A DNA stretch of 54,634 nt from an uncultured Eubacteriales bacterium (GCA_900546415.1 URCY01000004.1:1-54634), one strand, 5' to 3'. Counted from the first letter of the stretch, positions 42,077 through 51,362 are shown. Numbers and translations are program-made. Notes: generated by a model from the sequence alone, not told the origin.

Positions 42077-43298
42077 TCTGGTGATCGTCGGCGGCGGCGC
42101 GGCCGGACTGATGGCGGCGGCGACGGCGGCGGAAAAGGGGCTGCGCGTGCTGCTGCTGGAGAAAAACGACCGCGACGGCAAAAAGCTGCTCATCACCGGG
42201 AAGGGACGCTGCAATGTGACCAATGCGTGCAGTGCGGAGACGGTTCTGAAAAACGTGCCGCGCAACGGGCGCTTCCTCTATGGCTGCATATTCCGCTATC
42301 CGCCGGAGGCGGCGATGGCGTTTTTTGAGGAAAACGGCTGCCCGCTCAAGGTCGAGCGCGGTAATCGCGTCTTTCCGCAGTCCGACCGCTCGAGCGACGT
42401 TTTGCAGGCTCTGGAGCGCGCGCTGCGGCGCGGCGGCGTGGAGCGGCGGCAGACGAGCGCGGTCGAGATCCTGACGCAGAACGGCGCGGTTTGCGCGGTC
42501 AAGACCAAGGACGGCCCGATCGTCTGCGAGAACGTCCTGCTTGCGACGGGCGGCCGCTCCTATCCGCTGACCGGCTCGACCGGCGACGGCTATCGCATGG
42601 CTGAGCGCCTCGGTCACACCGTCGAGCCGCCCACCGGCTCGCTCGTGCCGATGGAAGCGCCTGCGGTCACGGGCCTGCAGGGGCTTTCCCTGCGCAACAC
42701 CGGCCTGACCCTGCGCGACGGGCGCGGCAAGGCGGTCTACCACGACTTCGGCGAGCTGTTGTTCACGCATTTCGGCCTCTCCGGCCCGACCGTGCTCTCT
42801 GCCTCGGCGCACTGCAAGCCCGGCGAATGCTACACCGTCGAGCTGGATCTGAAGCCGGCGCTGGACGCCGAGAAGCTCGAGGCACGGATGCTCCGCGACC
42901 TGAAGCAGTACTGCAACCGCTCCATGGAGAACGCGCTGGCCGATCTTTATCCCCATGCGCTGATCCCGGCGCTGCTGGATATGGCGCAGATCGATCCCTT
43001 CGGCAAGGCCAACGCCCTGACGCGCGAGAAGCGCCAGACGCTGCTGCGGCTGACAAAGGCCTTCCCGATCGCAATCACCGGTCTGCGGCCGGTCGACGAG
43101 GCGATCATCACGCGCGGCGGCGTCAGCGTCCGCGAGGTCGACCCGAAAACGATGGAGTCGAAGCTCGTGCGCGGGCTGTACTTCGCCGGGGAGATCCTCG
43201 ACTGCGACGCCTACACCGGCGGCTTCAATTTGCAGATCGCGTGGGCGACGGCGCACGCGGCAGCGATTTCCTGCGCGGAACGCCTGCAAAACGGATGA
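42051..43298 (+). CDS. NAD(P)/FAD-dependent oxidoreductase, HI0933/BaiN-like
   Basis: The 415-aa flavoprotein begins with the dinucleotide-binding motif VIVGGGAAGLMAA and carries the family segment GKGRCNVTN near residue 55. The second FAD segment LATGGRSYPLTGSTGDGY is near residue 165, and a C-terminal GLYFAGEILDCDAYTGGFN motif follows. The family includes BaiN, named for bile-acid work, but most members have no proven substrate. The start is ATG 42051 or ATG 42057; the Shine-Dalgarno is poor and translation is probably coupled to the RpiR gene. Confidence 0.9.
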   Translation: MCMKKLTNDLVIVGGGAAGLMAAATAAEKGLRVLLLEKNDRDGKKLLITGKGRCNVTNACSAETVLKNVPRNGRFLYGCIFRYPPEAAMAFFEENGCPLKVERGNRVFPQSDRSSDVLQALERALRRGGVERRQTSAVEILTQNGAVCAVKTKDGPIVCENVLLATGGRSYPLTGSTGDGYRMAERLGHTVEPPTGSLVPMEAPAVTGLQGLSLRNTGLTLRDGRGKAVYHDFGELLFTHFGLSGPTVLSASAHCKPGECYTVELDLKPALDAEKLEARMLRDLKQYCNRSMENALADLYPHALIPALLDMAQIDPFGKANALTREKRQTLLRLTKAFPIAITGLRPVDEAIITRGGVSVREVDPKTMESKLVRGLYFAGEILDCDAYTGGFNLQIAWATAHAAAISCAERLQNG

Positions 43299-43304
43299 AT
43301 TTGC

Positions 43305-43333
43305 TTGCTTTTTCACGAAAGAAATAGTATAAT
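43305..43333 (+). promoter_or_regulatory. Sigma-A promoter of the cmk operon
   Basis: TTGCTT (43305-43310) and a perfect TATAAT (43328-43333) are 17 bp apart in the gap after the flavoprotein gene, 39 bp before the cmk TTG start. Confidence 0.8.
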
Positions 43334-43372
43334 ATTTAGTAATTGTTACATAACGCTGGGAGGACGACGGAT

Positions 43373-44038
43373 TTGATCAGCATTGCGATTGACGGCCCTG
43401 CGGGTGCAGGAAAGAGTACCATGGCGAAGGCGGCCGCGAGGGCGCTGGGCTATGTTTATGTGGACACCGGTGCGATTTATCGCGCGGTCGGCTATGCGGC
43501 TCTCGAGCGTGGCATCAGTCCGGAGGACAAAGCAGGCGTTGAAGCGCTGCTCCCGGCGCTGGCGCTTGAGCTGCGCTGGGAAAACGACGTGCAGCACGTG
43601 CTGCTGAGCGGCGTGGACGTCTCGGCCGAGATCCGCACGCCTGCCGTTTCGGACGCCGCCTCGAAGGTCGCTGCGCTGCCCTGCGTGCGCGCCTTCCTGA
43701 TGGAGACGCAGAGACGCGTCGCCCGCGAGCACAACGTCATCATGGACGGCCGCGACATCGGCACGGTCGTGCTGCCGGACGCCGACGTGAAAATTTTCCT
43801 GACGGCCTCGGCCGAGGTGCGCGCCCGCCGCCGCTTCCTGGAATTGCAGCAGCGCGGTGCGCCGGACACCTATGAGCAGGTGCTCGCCGACATGAAGGAG
43901 CGTGACTATCGCGATTCGCACCGCGAGATCGCGCCGCTGCGCCCGGCGCAGGACGCCATTGTGATCGACAGCTCCAATCAGACGCTTGAGGAGAACGTGC
44001 AGGCAATTCTGAGCACGATCCGGGGGAAACTGCAATGA
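43373..44038 (+). CDS. cmk: Cytidylate kinase
   Basis: Cmk phosphorylates CMP and dCMP for nucleotide recycling. The 221-aa product begins ISIAIDGPAGAGKST (P-loop) and has the DTGAIYRAVGY and MDGRDIGTVVLPDA motifs. A C-terminal lid (RDYRDSHREIAPL) follows. The start is TTG 43373, with GGGAGG about nine bases upstream. It overlaps plsC by four bases; the cmk-plsC-ispH/rpsA order is conserved in Clostridia. Confidence 0.96.
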   Translation: MISIAIDGPAGAGKSTMAKAAARALGYVYVDTGAIYRAVGYAALERGISPEDKAGVEALLPALALELRWENDVQHVLLSGVDVSAEIRTPAVSDAASKVAALPCVRAFLMETQRRVAREHNVIMDGRDIGTVVLPDADVKIFLTASAEVRARRRFLELQQRGAPDTYEQVLADMKERDYRDSHREIAPLRPAQDAIVIDSSNQTLEENVQAILSTIRGKLQ

Positions 44039-44643
44039 ACGAGATGTTTTCCCAGCGTACATACCGCATTTTGAGAGCCTTTCTGGCCGCCTGGCTGCGC
44101 ATTCTGCACCCGGTCATCCATGTGCGCGGCCGCGAGAACATCCCCGAAGGGCCGTGTATGCTCTGCTGCAACCACAGCAGCTTCTCAGACCCCGTCTGGG
44201 TCATCGTCTACGGCAGGCTGTCGCGTCTGCCGCGCATCATGGCCAAGCAGGAGCTGATGAAGCTGCCGGTTCTGGGCTGGCTTTACCGCAAGCTCGGCGC
44301 GTTCCCGGTCGACCGCGGCGCCACGGATCTCAAGGCCGTGCAGACCACGCTCAAGACGCTGCGCGAGGGCAACAGGGTGTTGATCTTCCCGGAGGGCACG
44401 CGCGTGCGCAAGGGCAAGAAGGTCGAGGCGCACAGCGGCGCGCTGCTGATGGCCAACCGTGCAAAGGTGCCGGTCGTGCCGATCTATGTTTCAACGAAAA
44501 AGCACCTGTTCAGCAGAATCAACCTGAGCTTCGGCGAGGCGTATTTCCCGGAGTATGCGGCCGCGAAGGCCACGCCGGAGGAGCTGACGCTGCGCTCGGC
44601 AGAGCTGCTGGAAAAAATCTACGCCATGGGGGACGAGCGGTGA
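44035..44643 (+). CDS. plsC: 1-acyl-sn-glycerol-3-phosphate acyltransferase
   Basis: PlsC acylates lysophosphatidate to phosphatidate in membrane lipid synthesis. The 202-aa product has an N-terminal amphipathic/hydrophobic segment, the catalytic box NHSSFSD (residues 46-52, pattern NHxSxxD), the GAFPVDRG segment and the substrate-binding FPEGTR motif near residue 120. It overlaps cmk and ispH/rpsA by four bases each. Confidence 0.94.
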   Translation: MNEMFSQRTYRILRAFLAAWLRILHPVIHVRGRENIPEGPCMLCCNHSSFSDPVWVIVYGRLSRLPRIMAKQELMKLPVLGWLYRKLGAFPVDRGATDLKAVQTTLKTLREGNRVLIFPEGTRVRKGKKVEAHSGALLMANRAKVPVVPIYVSTKKHLFSRINLSFGEAYFPEYAAAKATPEELTLRSAELLEKIYAMGDER

Positions 44644-46622
44644 AGGTCATGCAGGCAAGCTCCGCCGGGTTCTGCTACGGCGTGAATCGCGCGGTCGATC
44701 TGGTCGAGCAGGCCGCGCGGGGCGGCAAGCCGACCGTGACCTATGGGCCGATCGCGCACAACCGCCATCTTGTGGCGCATTTCGAGGCGCTGGGCATCCG
44801 CGCCGTCTCCGCGCCCGAGGAGGTTCCCGACGGCGCGACGGTCGTGATCCGCTCGCACGGCGTGCCGCGTGCGGTCTATGAGGCGCTGCTGGCGCGGCCG
44901 GTCGAGGTCATCGACGCGACCTGCCCGTCCGTCAAGCGCATCCACCGCCTGGTCGCGGCGGCCGAGGAGCAGGGGCGTCAGCCCGTCATCATCGGCACGC
45001 CGACGCACCCGGAGGTCGAGGCCATCGCGGGCTGGTGCAGCCATCCGCTCGTCTTCGCGAATGCCGAGGAGCTGGAAAAATGGCTGCGCGAGGCGCCGGA
45101 GCGCGCCGATCTGCCGGTCACAATGGTCTCTCAGACCACGAGCACGCAATTTTTATGGGAAAGTTGCAAGAAAATCGCAAAAAAAGTATGGACTAATCGA
45201 GAAATATTTGATACAATATGTGGAGCTACAGAAAATCGACAGGCGGAAGCGGCCGAGCTGGCCTCCCAGTGCGAGGCGATGCTGGTCGTCGGCGACAAAA
45301 ACAGCTCCAACACCTGCCGCCTCGCGCATATCTGCCGTGAGCACTGCGGGCGGGTGGCGCTTGTCGATTCCGCTGCGGACATCCGTCCGGACGATTACCG
45401 CGGCATTTCTTCCATCGGACTCACTGCCGGCGCGTCAACGCCTGCGTGGATTATAAAGGAGGTCAACAAGACTATGAGCGAAATTACTAATGTTGATGCT
45501 GTTCAGGAGGAGAGCTTTGAGGCACTGCTTGAGAACTCCATCAAGACTTTGAATACAGGAGATAAGGTTCTTGGCACTGTCACAGCGATCGGTACCACCG
45601 AAGTCCAGGTCGACTTGGGCACGAAGCATGCCGGTTACATCCCGTATGACGAAGTCAGCGCAGATCCCACCGTTAAGCCCGAGGACGTGCTCAAGGTCGG
45701 CGACGAGATCGAGGTCTTTGTCGTTCGCGTGAACGATCAGGAGGGCACCGTGCAGCTCAGCCGCAAGAAGCTCGAGGGCATGAAGGTTTGGGACGACGTC
45801 GAGGCCGCTTGCGAGAGCAAGGAACCGGTCGAGGGCGTTATTACCGAAGAAAACAAGGGCGGCGTGGTCGCCAATGTGAAGGGCGTCCGCGTCTTCATCC
45901 CGGCCTCTCAGACCGGCGTGCCCAAGGGCGGCGATTTGTCCGCGCTGAAGGGTCAGACCGTGAAGATGAAGATCACCGAGTTCAACCGCGCCCGCCGCAG
46001 AGTCGTCGGCTCCATCCGCGCCGTCAACAGCGAGGCGCGCAAGGCTGCCATTGAGAAGATCTGGAGCGAGATCGAGGTCGGCAAGAAGTATCACGGCGTC
46101 GTCAAGTCCCTGACCAGCTACGGCGCGTTCGTCGACATCGGCGGCGTGGACGGCATGGTGCATGTCTCCGAGCTGTCCTGGGGCCGCATCAAGACGCCGG
46201 ACGAGGTCGTCAAGGTCGGCGATCCGATCGACGTGTTCGTCATCAAGTTCGACCCGGAGAAGCACAAGATCTCCCTCGGCTACAAGACCCCGGAGATGAA
46301 CCCGTGGAATCAGTTCACCGCGAAGTATTCCAAGGGCGACGTCGTCCCGGTCAAGGTCGTCAAGATCGTCGATTTCGGCGCGTTTGCCGAGATCATGCCC
46401 GGCGTGGACGGCCTGATCCATATTTCTCAGGTCGCCGACCATCGCGTCGACAAGGTTTCCGATGCTCTGTCCGAGGGTCAGGAGCTGGATGCCAAGATCA
46501 TCGACATCGACACCGAGCGCAAGCGCATCTCTCTGTCCGTCCGCGCGCTGCTCGAGCCGGCACCCGCTGAGGAGAACGAGGAAGCCGAAACCGTCGCTTA
46601 TTCCACGGATTCCGCCAAATAA
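44640..46622 (+). CDS. Bifunctional IspH (HMBPP reductase) - 30S ribosomal protein S1 fusion
   Basis: Residues 1-278 are IspH, the 4Fe-4S enzyme of the last MEP isoprenoid step. Its cluster cysteines are in GFCYGV, DATCPS and SNTCRL, with THPEV between. Residues 279-660 are an S1 protein with four S1 RNA-binding repeats, starting at TGDKVLG, EPVEGVI, GKKYHGV and GDVVPVK. Such fusions are known in Clostridia. The junction keeps a full Shine-Dalgarno and ATG, so S1 may also be made alone. An AT-rich patch with rare codons lies at about 45148-45240 in the IspH part. The start is GTG 44640, overlapping plsC. Confidence 0.95.
   Translation: MKVMQASSAGFCYGVNRAVDLVEQAARGGKPTVTYGPIAHNRHLVAHFEALGIRAVSAPEEVPDGATVVIRSHGVPRAVYEALLARPVEVIDATCPSVKRIHRLVAAAEEQGRQPVIIGTPTHPEVEAIAGWCSHPLVFANAEELEKWLREAPERADLPVTMVSQTTSTQFLWESCKKIAKKVWTNREIFDTICGATENRQAEAAELASQCEAMLVVGDKNSSNTCRLAHICREHCGRVALVDSAADIRPDDYRGISSIGLTAGASTPAWIIKEVNKTMSEITNVDAVQEESFEALLENSIKTLNTGDKVLGTVTAIGTTEVQVDLGTKHAGYIPYDEVSADPTVKPEDVLKVGDEIEVFVVRVNDQEGTVQLSRKKLEGMKVWDDVEAACESKEPVEGVITEENKGGVVANVKGVRVFIPASQTGVPKGGDLSALKGQTVKMKITEFNRARRRVVGSIRAVNSEARKAAIEKIWSEIEVGKKYHGVVKSLTSYGAFVDIGGVDGMVHVSELSWGRIKTPDEVVKVGDPIDVFVIKFDPEKHKISLGYKTPEMNPWNQFTAKYSKGDVVPVKVVKIVDFGAFAEIMPGVDGLIHISQVADHRVDKVSDALSEGQELDAKIIDIDTERKRISLSVRALLEPAPAEENEEAETVAYSTDSAK
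45189..45217 (+). promoter_or_regulatory. Candidate promoter inside the ispH part, ahead of the S1 part
   Basis: TGGACT (45189-45194) and TACAAT (45212-45217), 17 bp apart, lie in a roughly 90-bp AT-rich patch of an otherwise GC-rich gene. It could give separate transcription of the S1 half, whose internal start is about 255 bp downstream. Confidence 0.4.
45455..45476 (+). promoter_or_regulatory. Internal ribosome binding site and ATG at the ispH/rpsA junction
   Basis: AAAGGAGG (45455-45462) lies 11 bases before an in-frame ATG at 45474, exactly where the S1 protein begins (MSEITNVD). The reading frame continues through without a stop, so both the fusion and free S1 of 382 aa could be made. 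Confidence 0.65.
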
Positions 46623-46643
46623 TTCCATATCACGCAAGCTTCT

Positions 46644-46702
46644 GCGCGCTGCATCTTCGTTGGCAAGGAAACCTGCCGCGCGGTGCAGCGCGCGTTTTCT
46701 TT
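46644..46702 (+). terminator. Terminator-like hairpin after ispH/rpsA
   Basis: GCGCGCTGCA (46644-46653) pairs perfectly with TGCAGCGCGC (46684-46693) around a 30-nt loop containing a second small hairpin, followed by GTTTTCTTT. A MITE derivative begins immediately after the T-run. Confidence 0.7.
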
Positions 46703-46744
46703 AGGAACCTCTGAATCAATCGGCAGCGGTGCTCAGCGGTTCCC
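46703..46744 (+). repeat. 42-bp internally deleted MITE derivative
   Basis: The left end of the element (AGGAACCTCTGAATC, continuing to GCTCAGCGG) is joined directly to the last bases of the right end (TTCCC). It is flanked by TT on both sides (46701-46702 and 46745-46746). The join lies at a GG shared by both sides. Confidence 0.75.
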
Positions 46745-46847
46745 TTGAAACGGGCGTCTTGCACGAAATCTATGCCGCCGCGGCGGCAATCAAAACAGTT
46801 TGATCCGATTTCGGCATAATCGCTTTTTGAATGACCGAGGGGGGTCT

Positions 46848-48206
46848 ATGAACATTATCATTGTCGGCTGCGGCAAGGTCGGAACGTGCATCCTCTCCAG
46901 CCTGCTGGAGGAGGGGCATGAGATCGTCGCAGTGGATTCGTCTCCGAACGTGATCGGAGAGATCGCAAACACCTTTGACTGCATGTGCGTCTGCGGCAGC
47001 GGCACGGACTGCGACGTTCTGGAGGAGGCGGGCGTAGACCGGGCCGAGCTGCTCGTCGCGGCGACCGGCTCGGACGAGCTGAATATGCTGACATGCTACC
47101 TTGCAAAAGGCATGGGCGTCTCCAATACCGTTGCGCGCATCCGCAATCCGGAGTATAACCACCGGAATCTCGAATTCCTGCGGCAGCAGCTCGATATTTC
47201 GCTCGTCATCAACCCGGACCGGCTTGCGGCGCTGGAGCTTTACCAGATCCTGGAGCTTCCGGCGGCGACGAAGGTGGAGTCCTTCGCCAATCGCGGCTTT
47301 TTGATGATGGAGCTGCCGCTGCGGGAGGAATCCCAGCTCTGCGGCGAGCCGCTGATGGAGCTGCGCAAGCGCTTCAAGCGAAATTTCCTGCTCTGCGCCG
47401 TGCGCAGGGGGGAAGCGGCAATGATCCCGGACGGCAGCTTCGTGCCGCAGCCGGGCGACCGCATCGTGCTCGCGGCCGAGCCGTCCGAGCTGCAAAAGCT
47501 GCTGCGGACACTGGGGCTGATGAAGCGTCAGATCAAAAACGTGATGCTCCTCGGCGCAAGCCGCACGGCCTACTATCTGGCGCAGAGACTGCTGAAGGAC
47601 GGCGTGTCCGTGAAGATCATCGAGAAGGATCATGCACGCTGCCAGACCTTCAGCGAGCTGCTGCCGAAGGCAACGGTCATTCACGGCGACGGCGCGCAGC
47701 AGGAGATGCTGCTCGAGGAGGGCATCGGCTCCATGGATGCCTTTGTCGGCCTGACCGGCATGGACGAGGAAAATATCCTCATGAGCTATTTTGCCGGGCG
47801 CGTGGGCGTCGGCAAGACGATCGCTAAGGTCAACCGCAGTCAGCTCGACTCCATCGCGGCCAGCATCGGTCTGGACTGCGTGATCTCCTCGCGCATCATC
47901 AGCTCGAGCCTGCTGACGCGCTATGCGCGTGCCCTGCATAATTCGCGCGGCAGCCAGATGGAGACGCTCTATCGGCTGCTCGACGGAAAGGTCGAGGCGC
48001 TGGAGTTCGTCGTCCGTCCCGATTTCGCGAAGCTGGACGTCCCGCTCAAGGAGATGCGCCTGAAAAAGGGGATCCTGATCGCGGCGATCATCCGGGGCGG
48101 CAAGACGATCATCCCGAGCGGCGACGACTGCATCAGCGGCGACGACCATGTGGTCGTGGTCGCGACCGGCCATGCGCTCAAGGATCTGTCCAACATCCTT
48201 GCCTGA
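46848..48206 (+). CDS. trkA: Trk potassium uptake system protein TrkA
   Basis: TrkA is the cytoplasmic NAD(H)-binding regulator of the TrkH potassium channel. The 452-aa product has two RCK modules. The first RCK_N begins MNIIIVGCGKVGT with the Rossmann glycines, and the second begins VMLLGASRTAYYLAQ near residue 231. Each is followed by an RCK_C (TrkA_C) domain with GDRIVLAAEP and GDDHVVVVAT. The start ATG 46848 follows a G-rich Shine-Dalgarno. It lies 12 bp before trkH. Confidence 0.95.
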   Translation: MNIIIVGCGKVGTCILSSLLEEGHEIVAVDSSPNVIGEIANTFDCMCVCGSGTDCDVLEEAGVDRAELLVAATGSDELNMLTCYLAKGMGVSNTVARIRNPEYNHRNLEFLRQQLDISLVINPDRLAALELYQILELPAATKVESFANRGFLMMELPLREESQLCGEPLMELRKRFKRNFLLCAVRRGEAAMIPDGSFVPQPGDRIVLAAEPSELQKLLRTLGLMKRQIKNVMLLGASRTAYYLAQRLLKDGVSVKIIEKDHARCQTFSELLPKATVIHGDGAQQEMLLEEGIGSMDAFVGLTGMDEENILMSYFAGRVGVGKTIAKVNRSQLDSIAASIGLDCVISSRIISSSLLTRYARALHNSRGSQMETLYRLLDGKVEALEFVVRPDFAKLDVPLKEMRLKKGILIAAIIRGGKTIIPSGDDCISGDDHVVVVATGHALKDLSNILA

Positions 48207-48218
48207 CGGAGGCACGCG

Positions 48219-49667
48219 ATGAATCGAAGAATGATTATTTCCACGGTGGGGCTCATGCTGCTGGCCGAGGCCGGACTGCTGCTCCTGCCGCTTGCGGTCG
48301 GTCTGCTCTACGGCGAGGAAAGCGTCAGGGCGACCCTGCTCACGATCGGCATCGCCGTCGCGGCCGGGCTGCTGCTCTACCTCCCTGCGCGGACAAAAAA
48401 CCGCGTAATCTATGCGCGCGAGGGTTTTTTGACCGTCGCGCTGTGCTGGCTGACGGTCTCGGCCGTCGGCGCGCTGCCGTTTTTTCTGAGCGGTCAGATT
48501 CCAAACTATATCGACGCCTTTTTCGAGGCCGTCTCCGGCTTCACCACGACGGGCGCTTCCATCATGGACGGCGCGCAAATCGAGTCGATGAGCAAGGGAC
48601 TGCTGTTCTGGCGCAGCTTCACGCACTGGGTCGGCGGCATGGGCGTGCTGGTGTTCATCATGGCGCTCATCCCGAACCTCTCCGAGCGCTCGATCCATAT
48701 CATGCGCGCGGAGATGCCCGGTCCGGTCGTCGGTAAGCAGCTGCCGCGCGCCCGCGACACGGCAAAGATCCTTTACATCATTTATGTCGGGATGACGCTT
48801 GTTGAGATCGTCCTGCTCTGCGCGGGCGGTATGCCGCTGTTTGACAGCATGGTGCACAGCTTCGGCTCTGCCGGCACGGGCGGCTTCGGCATAAGGGCCG
48901 ACAGCATTGCGTCCTACAGCCCCTATTGCCAGTGGGTCATCACGGTTTTCATGCTGCTCTTCGGCGTGAATTTCAACCTCTATTATCTGCTGCTGGCCAA
49001 AAAATTCCGCGCGGCCGCGCAATCCTCCGAGTGCTGGTATTACCTCGGCATCGTCGCGGCGGCGATCGTGCTGATCTGCATCAACGTACGCTCGTATTTT
49101 GCCAGCTTTTCCGACACGCTGCGCGCGGCGTCGTTCCAGGTCGTCTCCATCATCACGACGACCGGCTATTCCACGACGGATTTCGACCTATGGCCGCATT
49201 TTTCACGCACCCTGCTCATGGTGCTCATGGTGATCGGCGCCTGCGCCGGCTCGACCGGCGGCGGTATGAAGGTCTCGCGCGTGGTGCTGCTGTTTAAAAT
49301 GGCGGGCAGGGAGCTGAAGCATGTGCTGCATCCGCGCTCGGTCAACACGGTCAAATTCGAGGGCAAGCGCATCGACGGCACGACGCTCAAGGGCGTTTCG
49401 AGTTATCTGGCGCTGTATGTGATCTGCGTGATCCTGACCGTGCTGGTGCTCAGCGCCGAAAATTATGACATCACGACGAATCTGAGCGCGACGCTCTCGT
49501 GCTTCAACAACATCGGCCCCGGACTTTCGCTGGTCGGGCCGAGCGGCAGCTTCGGCATCTTCAACGGGTTCTCCAAGCTCGTGCTTTCGTTTGCCATGCT
49601 GCTCGGACGGCTGGAGATCATCCCCATGCTGGTGCTGTTTTCACCCTCCACATGGCTGAAAAAGTGA
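48219..49667 (+). CDS. trkH: Trk potassium uptake system protein TrkH
   Basis: TrkH is the membrane ion-conducting subunit for K+ uptake. The 482-aa product is hydrophobic throughout, with selectivity-filter-like loops around SGFTTTGAS (near residue 107), GSAGTGGFG (near 221), TTTGYSTTD (near 314) and the final FNNIGPGL. It follows trkA, forming a complete Trk pair. A bidirectional terminator separates it from the convergent pyrophosphatase gene. No promoter of the pair was recognised. Confidence 0.95.
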   Translation: MNRRMIISTVGLMLLAEAGLLLLPLAVGLLYGEESVRATLLTIGIAVAAGLLLYLPARTKNRVIYAREGFLTVALCWLTVSAVGALPFFLSGQIPNYIDAFFEAVSGFTTTGASIMDGAQIESMSKGLLFWRSFTHWVGGMGVLVFIMALIPNLSERSIHIMRAEMPGPVVGKQLPRARDTAKILYIIYVGMTLVEIVLLCAGGMPLFDSMVHSFGSAGTGGFGIRADSIASYSPYCQWVITVFMLLFGVNFNLYYLLLAKKFRAAAQSSECWYYLGIVAAAIVLICINVRSYFASFSDTLRAASFQVVSIITTTGYSTTDFDLWPHFSRTLLMVLMVIGACAGSTGGGMKVSRVVLLFKMAGRELKHVLHPRSVNTVKFEGKRIDGTTLKGVSSYLALYVICVILTVLVLSAENYDITTNLSATLSCFNNIGPGLSLVGPSGSFGIFNGFSKLVLSFAMLLGRLEIIPMLVLFSPSTWLKK

Positions 49668-49668
49668 C

Positions 49669-49709
49669 AAAAAACCGCGTTTCCGAAAAAATCGGAAACG
49701 CGGCTTTTT
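49669..49709 (+). terminator. Bidirectional terminator between trkH and the pyrophosphatase gene
   Basis: CCGCGTTTCCGA (49675-49686) pairs perfectly with its complement at 49692-49703. An A-run lies on the left and CTTTTT on the right, so it serves both convergent genes. Confidence 0.92.
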
Positions 49710-49715
49710 GAATGC

Positions 49716-51332
49716 TTAGCCCCACATGGCGGTGAGCGCGGGGATGATCTGCTTTTTGCGGGACATGACGCCGGGAAGGAAGACAACGTTGCCCTTGGCC
49801 TCCGGCGAGAAGGCCATGCGCACGGTTTCCTCGTCGCCCAGATAGATCAGCTGCGTGCCCTCGAGCAGGACGTCCGTCAGCATCAGCAGCATCAGGCTGT
49901 AGTCCTTTTCCTTAAGCGTCTTGTGCATTTCCTCAAGGAATTCCGCCTTGCGCTCGAGGATATGCGCCGAGTTGACGCAGGTGATCTGGCCGACGCCGAG
50001 GTCGTGCCCTGCGATATGGAAGTCCTTGAAGTCGGAGAAGAGCATCTCGTGGGCGCTCTTGCCGTCTGACCACGAGGCCGAGAAGATCTGCTGCCCAAGC
50101 TCATCAAGCGAGACGTTCGCGATGCGCGCCATGCGCTCGGCCATGCTGCGGTCGCGCTGGGTGCAGGTGGGGGATTTGAACATGACCGTGTCGGAGACAA
50201 TGGCCGCCGCCATCAGACCGGCGAGCTTTTCCGACGGCATCAGCCCCTTTTCCTGATACATGCCGGCGATGATGGTGGTCGTGCTGCCGACCGGCTCGTT
50301 GCGGAAATAGATCGGGTTGCCGGTCTGGATATCAGCGAGGCGGTGGTGATCGATGATCTCGAGGATCTCGGCCTGCTCCAGCCCCGGCACGGACTGCGCG
50401 ACCTCGTTGTGATCGACGAGCACGACGCGCTTGCGGCGCGGACGGATCAAATGGTACCGCGAGAGCGTGCCGACGACGTGCTCGTTCTCGTCAAGAATGG
50501 GGTAGCAGCGATAGCGGCTCTTGAGCATGACCTCGCGGACGTCGTCGACGTAATCGTCCAGATGGAAGCACTCAAGATCCTCCGTGCGGCAGACGCGGGA
50601 GATCGGCACCGACTGATAGATCAGACGCACGGCGCGATGCGCGTCGAAGGGCGTCGAGATGATGCAGGTGTCGGTGGGGTGGTTGCGCAGCTCCTCATCC
50701 AGCTCGGCCTGGCAGAGGATCAGGCACTCCACGCCGAGGTCGAGCGCGCGGCGGATCATATCCGGCTGGTCGCCGCAGAGGACGATGTTGTCGCGGCCGT
50801 TAAAGAGCAGGTTTTCGCAGCTCTGGGGCAGGGCAATGACCACATTGCCGCTGATCGTGTCGACCAGATTGCCCGCGTCGTTGAGGATGCGCCCCTCGAG
50901 CACGCTCAGCAGGTTAAAAACGGGCAGCCCGTCGATATGCGGGTGCTCAATGGCCTGCATGTCGCTGGCGGCAATGTCGCCGGTGGAGAGCATTCCAAAG
51001 ATCGTGCCGTCGTCATTCGTGATCGGAATGGCTGGGATGGAACGGTCGGCCGTCAGAACCGTCCACGCGCGGCTGACCGGCAGCTTGGCGGAGAGGGCAG
51101 GAGGCGTGTCATAATCGAGGTCGCGCACCTGCGTGCGCATCGTTATGATGCGCTCCGGAGCGTTGAAGCCGAAGCGGTCGAGCACGAGCTGCGTCTCGTC
51201 GCTGACGTGGCCGAGGCGACCGGCACAGTATTCGCGGTCGCCGAGCGCGTTGCGCAGCGCGGCATAGGCCATGGCCGAGACAATGGAATCCGTGTCCGGG
51301 TTACGATGTCCAGTGACATATATTTTATCCAT
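49716..51332 (-). CDS. Manganese-dependent inorganic pyrophosphatase with CBS and DRTGG domains
   Basis: It hydrolyses pyrophosphate to phosphate (family II, DHH type). The 538-aa product has the N-terminal metal motif GHRNPDTDSI, then an inserted regulatory region with two CBS segments (about 65-120 and 255-310) around a DRTGG domain. The DHH motif EIIDHHRLAD follows near residue 330, and the C-terminal DHHA2 domain carries SRKKQ at about 525. In this class, adenine nucleotides bind the CBS part and modulate activity. It has its own consensus promoter and ends at a shared terminator. Confidence 0.93.
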   Translation of the reverse strand: MDKIYVTGHRNPDTDSIVSAMAYAALRNALGDREYCAGRLGHVSDETQLVLDRFGFNAPERIITMRTQVRDLDYDTPPALSAKLPVSRAWTVLTADRSIPAIPITNDDGTIFGMLSTGDIAASDMQAIEHPHIDGLPVFNLLSVLEGRILNDAGNLVDTISGNVVIALPQSCENLLFNGRDNIVLCGDQPDMIRRALDLGVECLILCQAELDEELRNHPTDTCIISTPFDAHRAVRLIYQSVPISRVCRTEDLECFHLDDYVDDVREVMLKSRYRCYPILDENEHVVGTLSRYHLIRPRRKRVVLVDHNEVAQSVPGLEQAEILEIIDHHRLADIQTGNPIYFRNEPVGSTTTIIAGMYQEKGLMPSEKLAGLMAAAIVSDTVMFKSPTCTQRDRSMAERMARIANVSLDELGQQIFSASWSDGKSAHEMLFSDFKDFHIAGHDLGVGQITCVNSAHILERKAEFLEEMHKTLKEKDYSLMLLMLTDVLLEGTQLIYLGDEETVRMAFSPEAKGNVVFLPGVMSRKKQIIPALTAMWG

Positions 51333-51362
51333 AGCGGTCTCCTTGATTCTTTCAGTACCTAT

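Noticed and set aside
46745..46847. A promoter for trkA-trkH in the gap after the MITE derivative
   Set aside because: CATAAT at 46815 has no -35 at a usable distance; TTTGAT is only 10 bp away.
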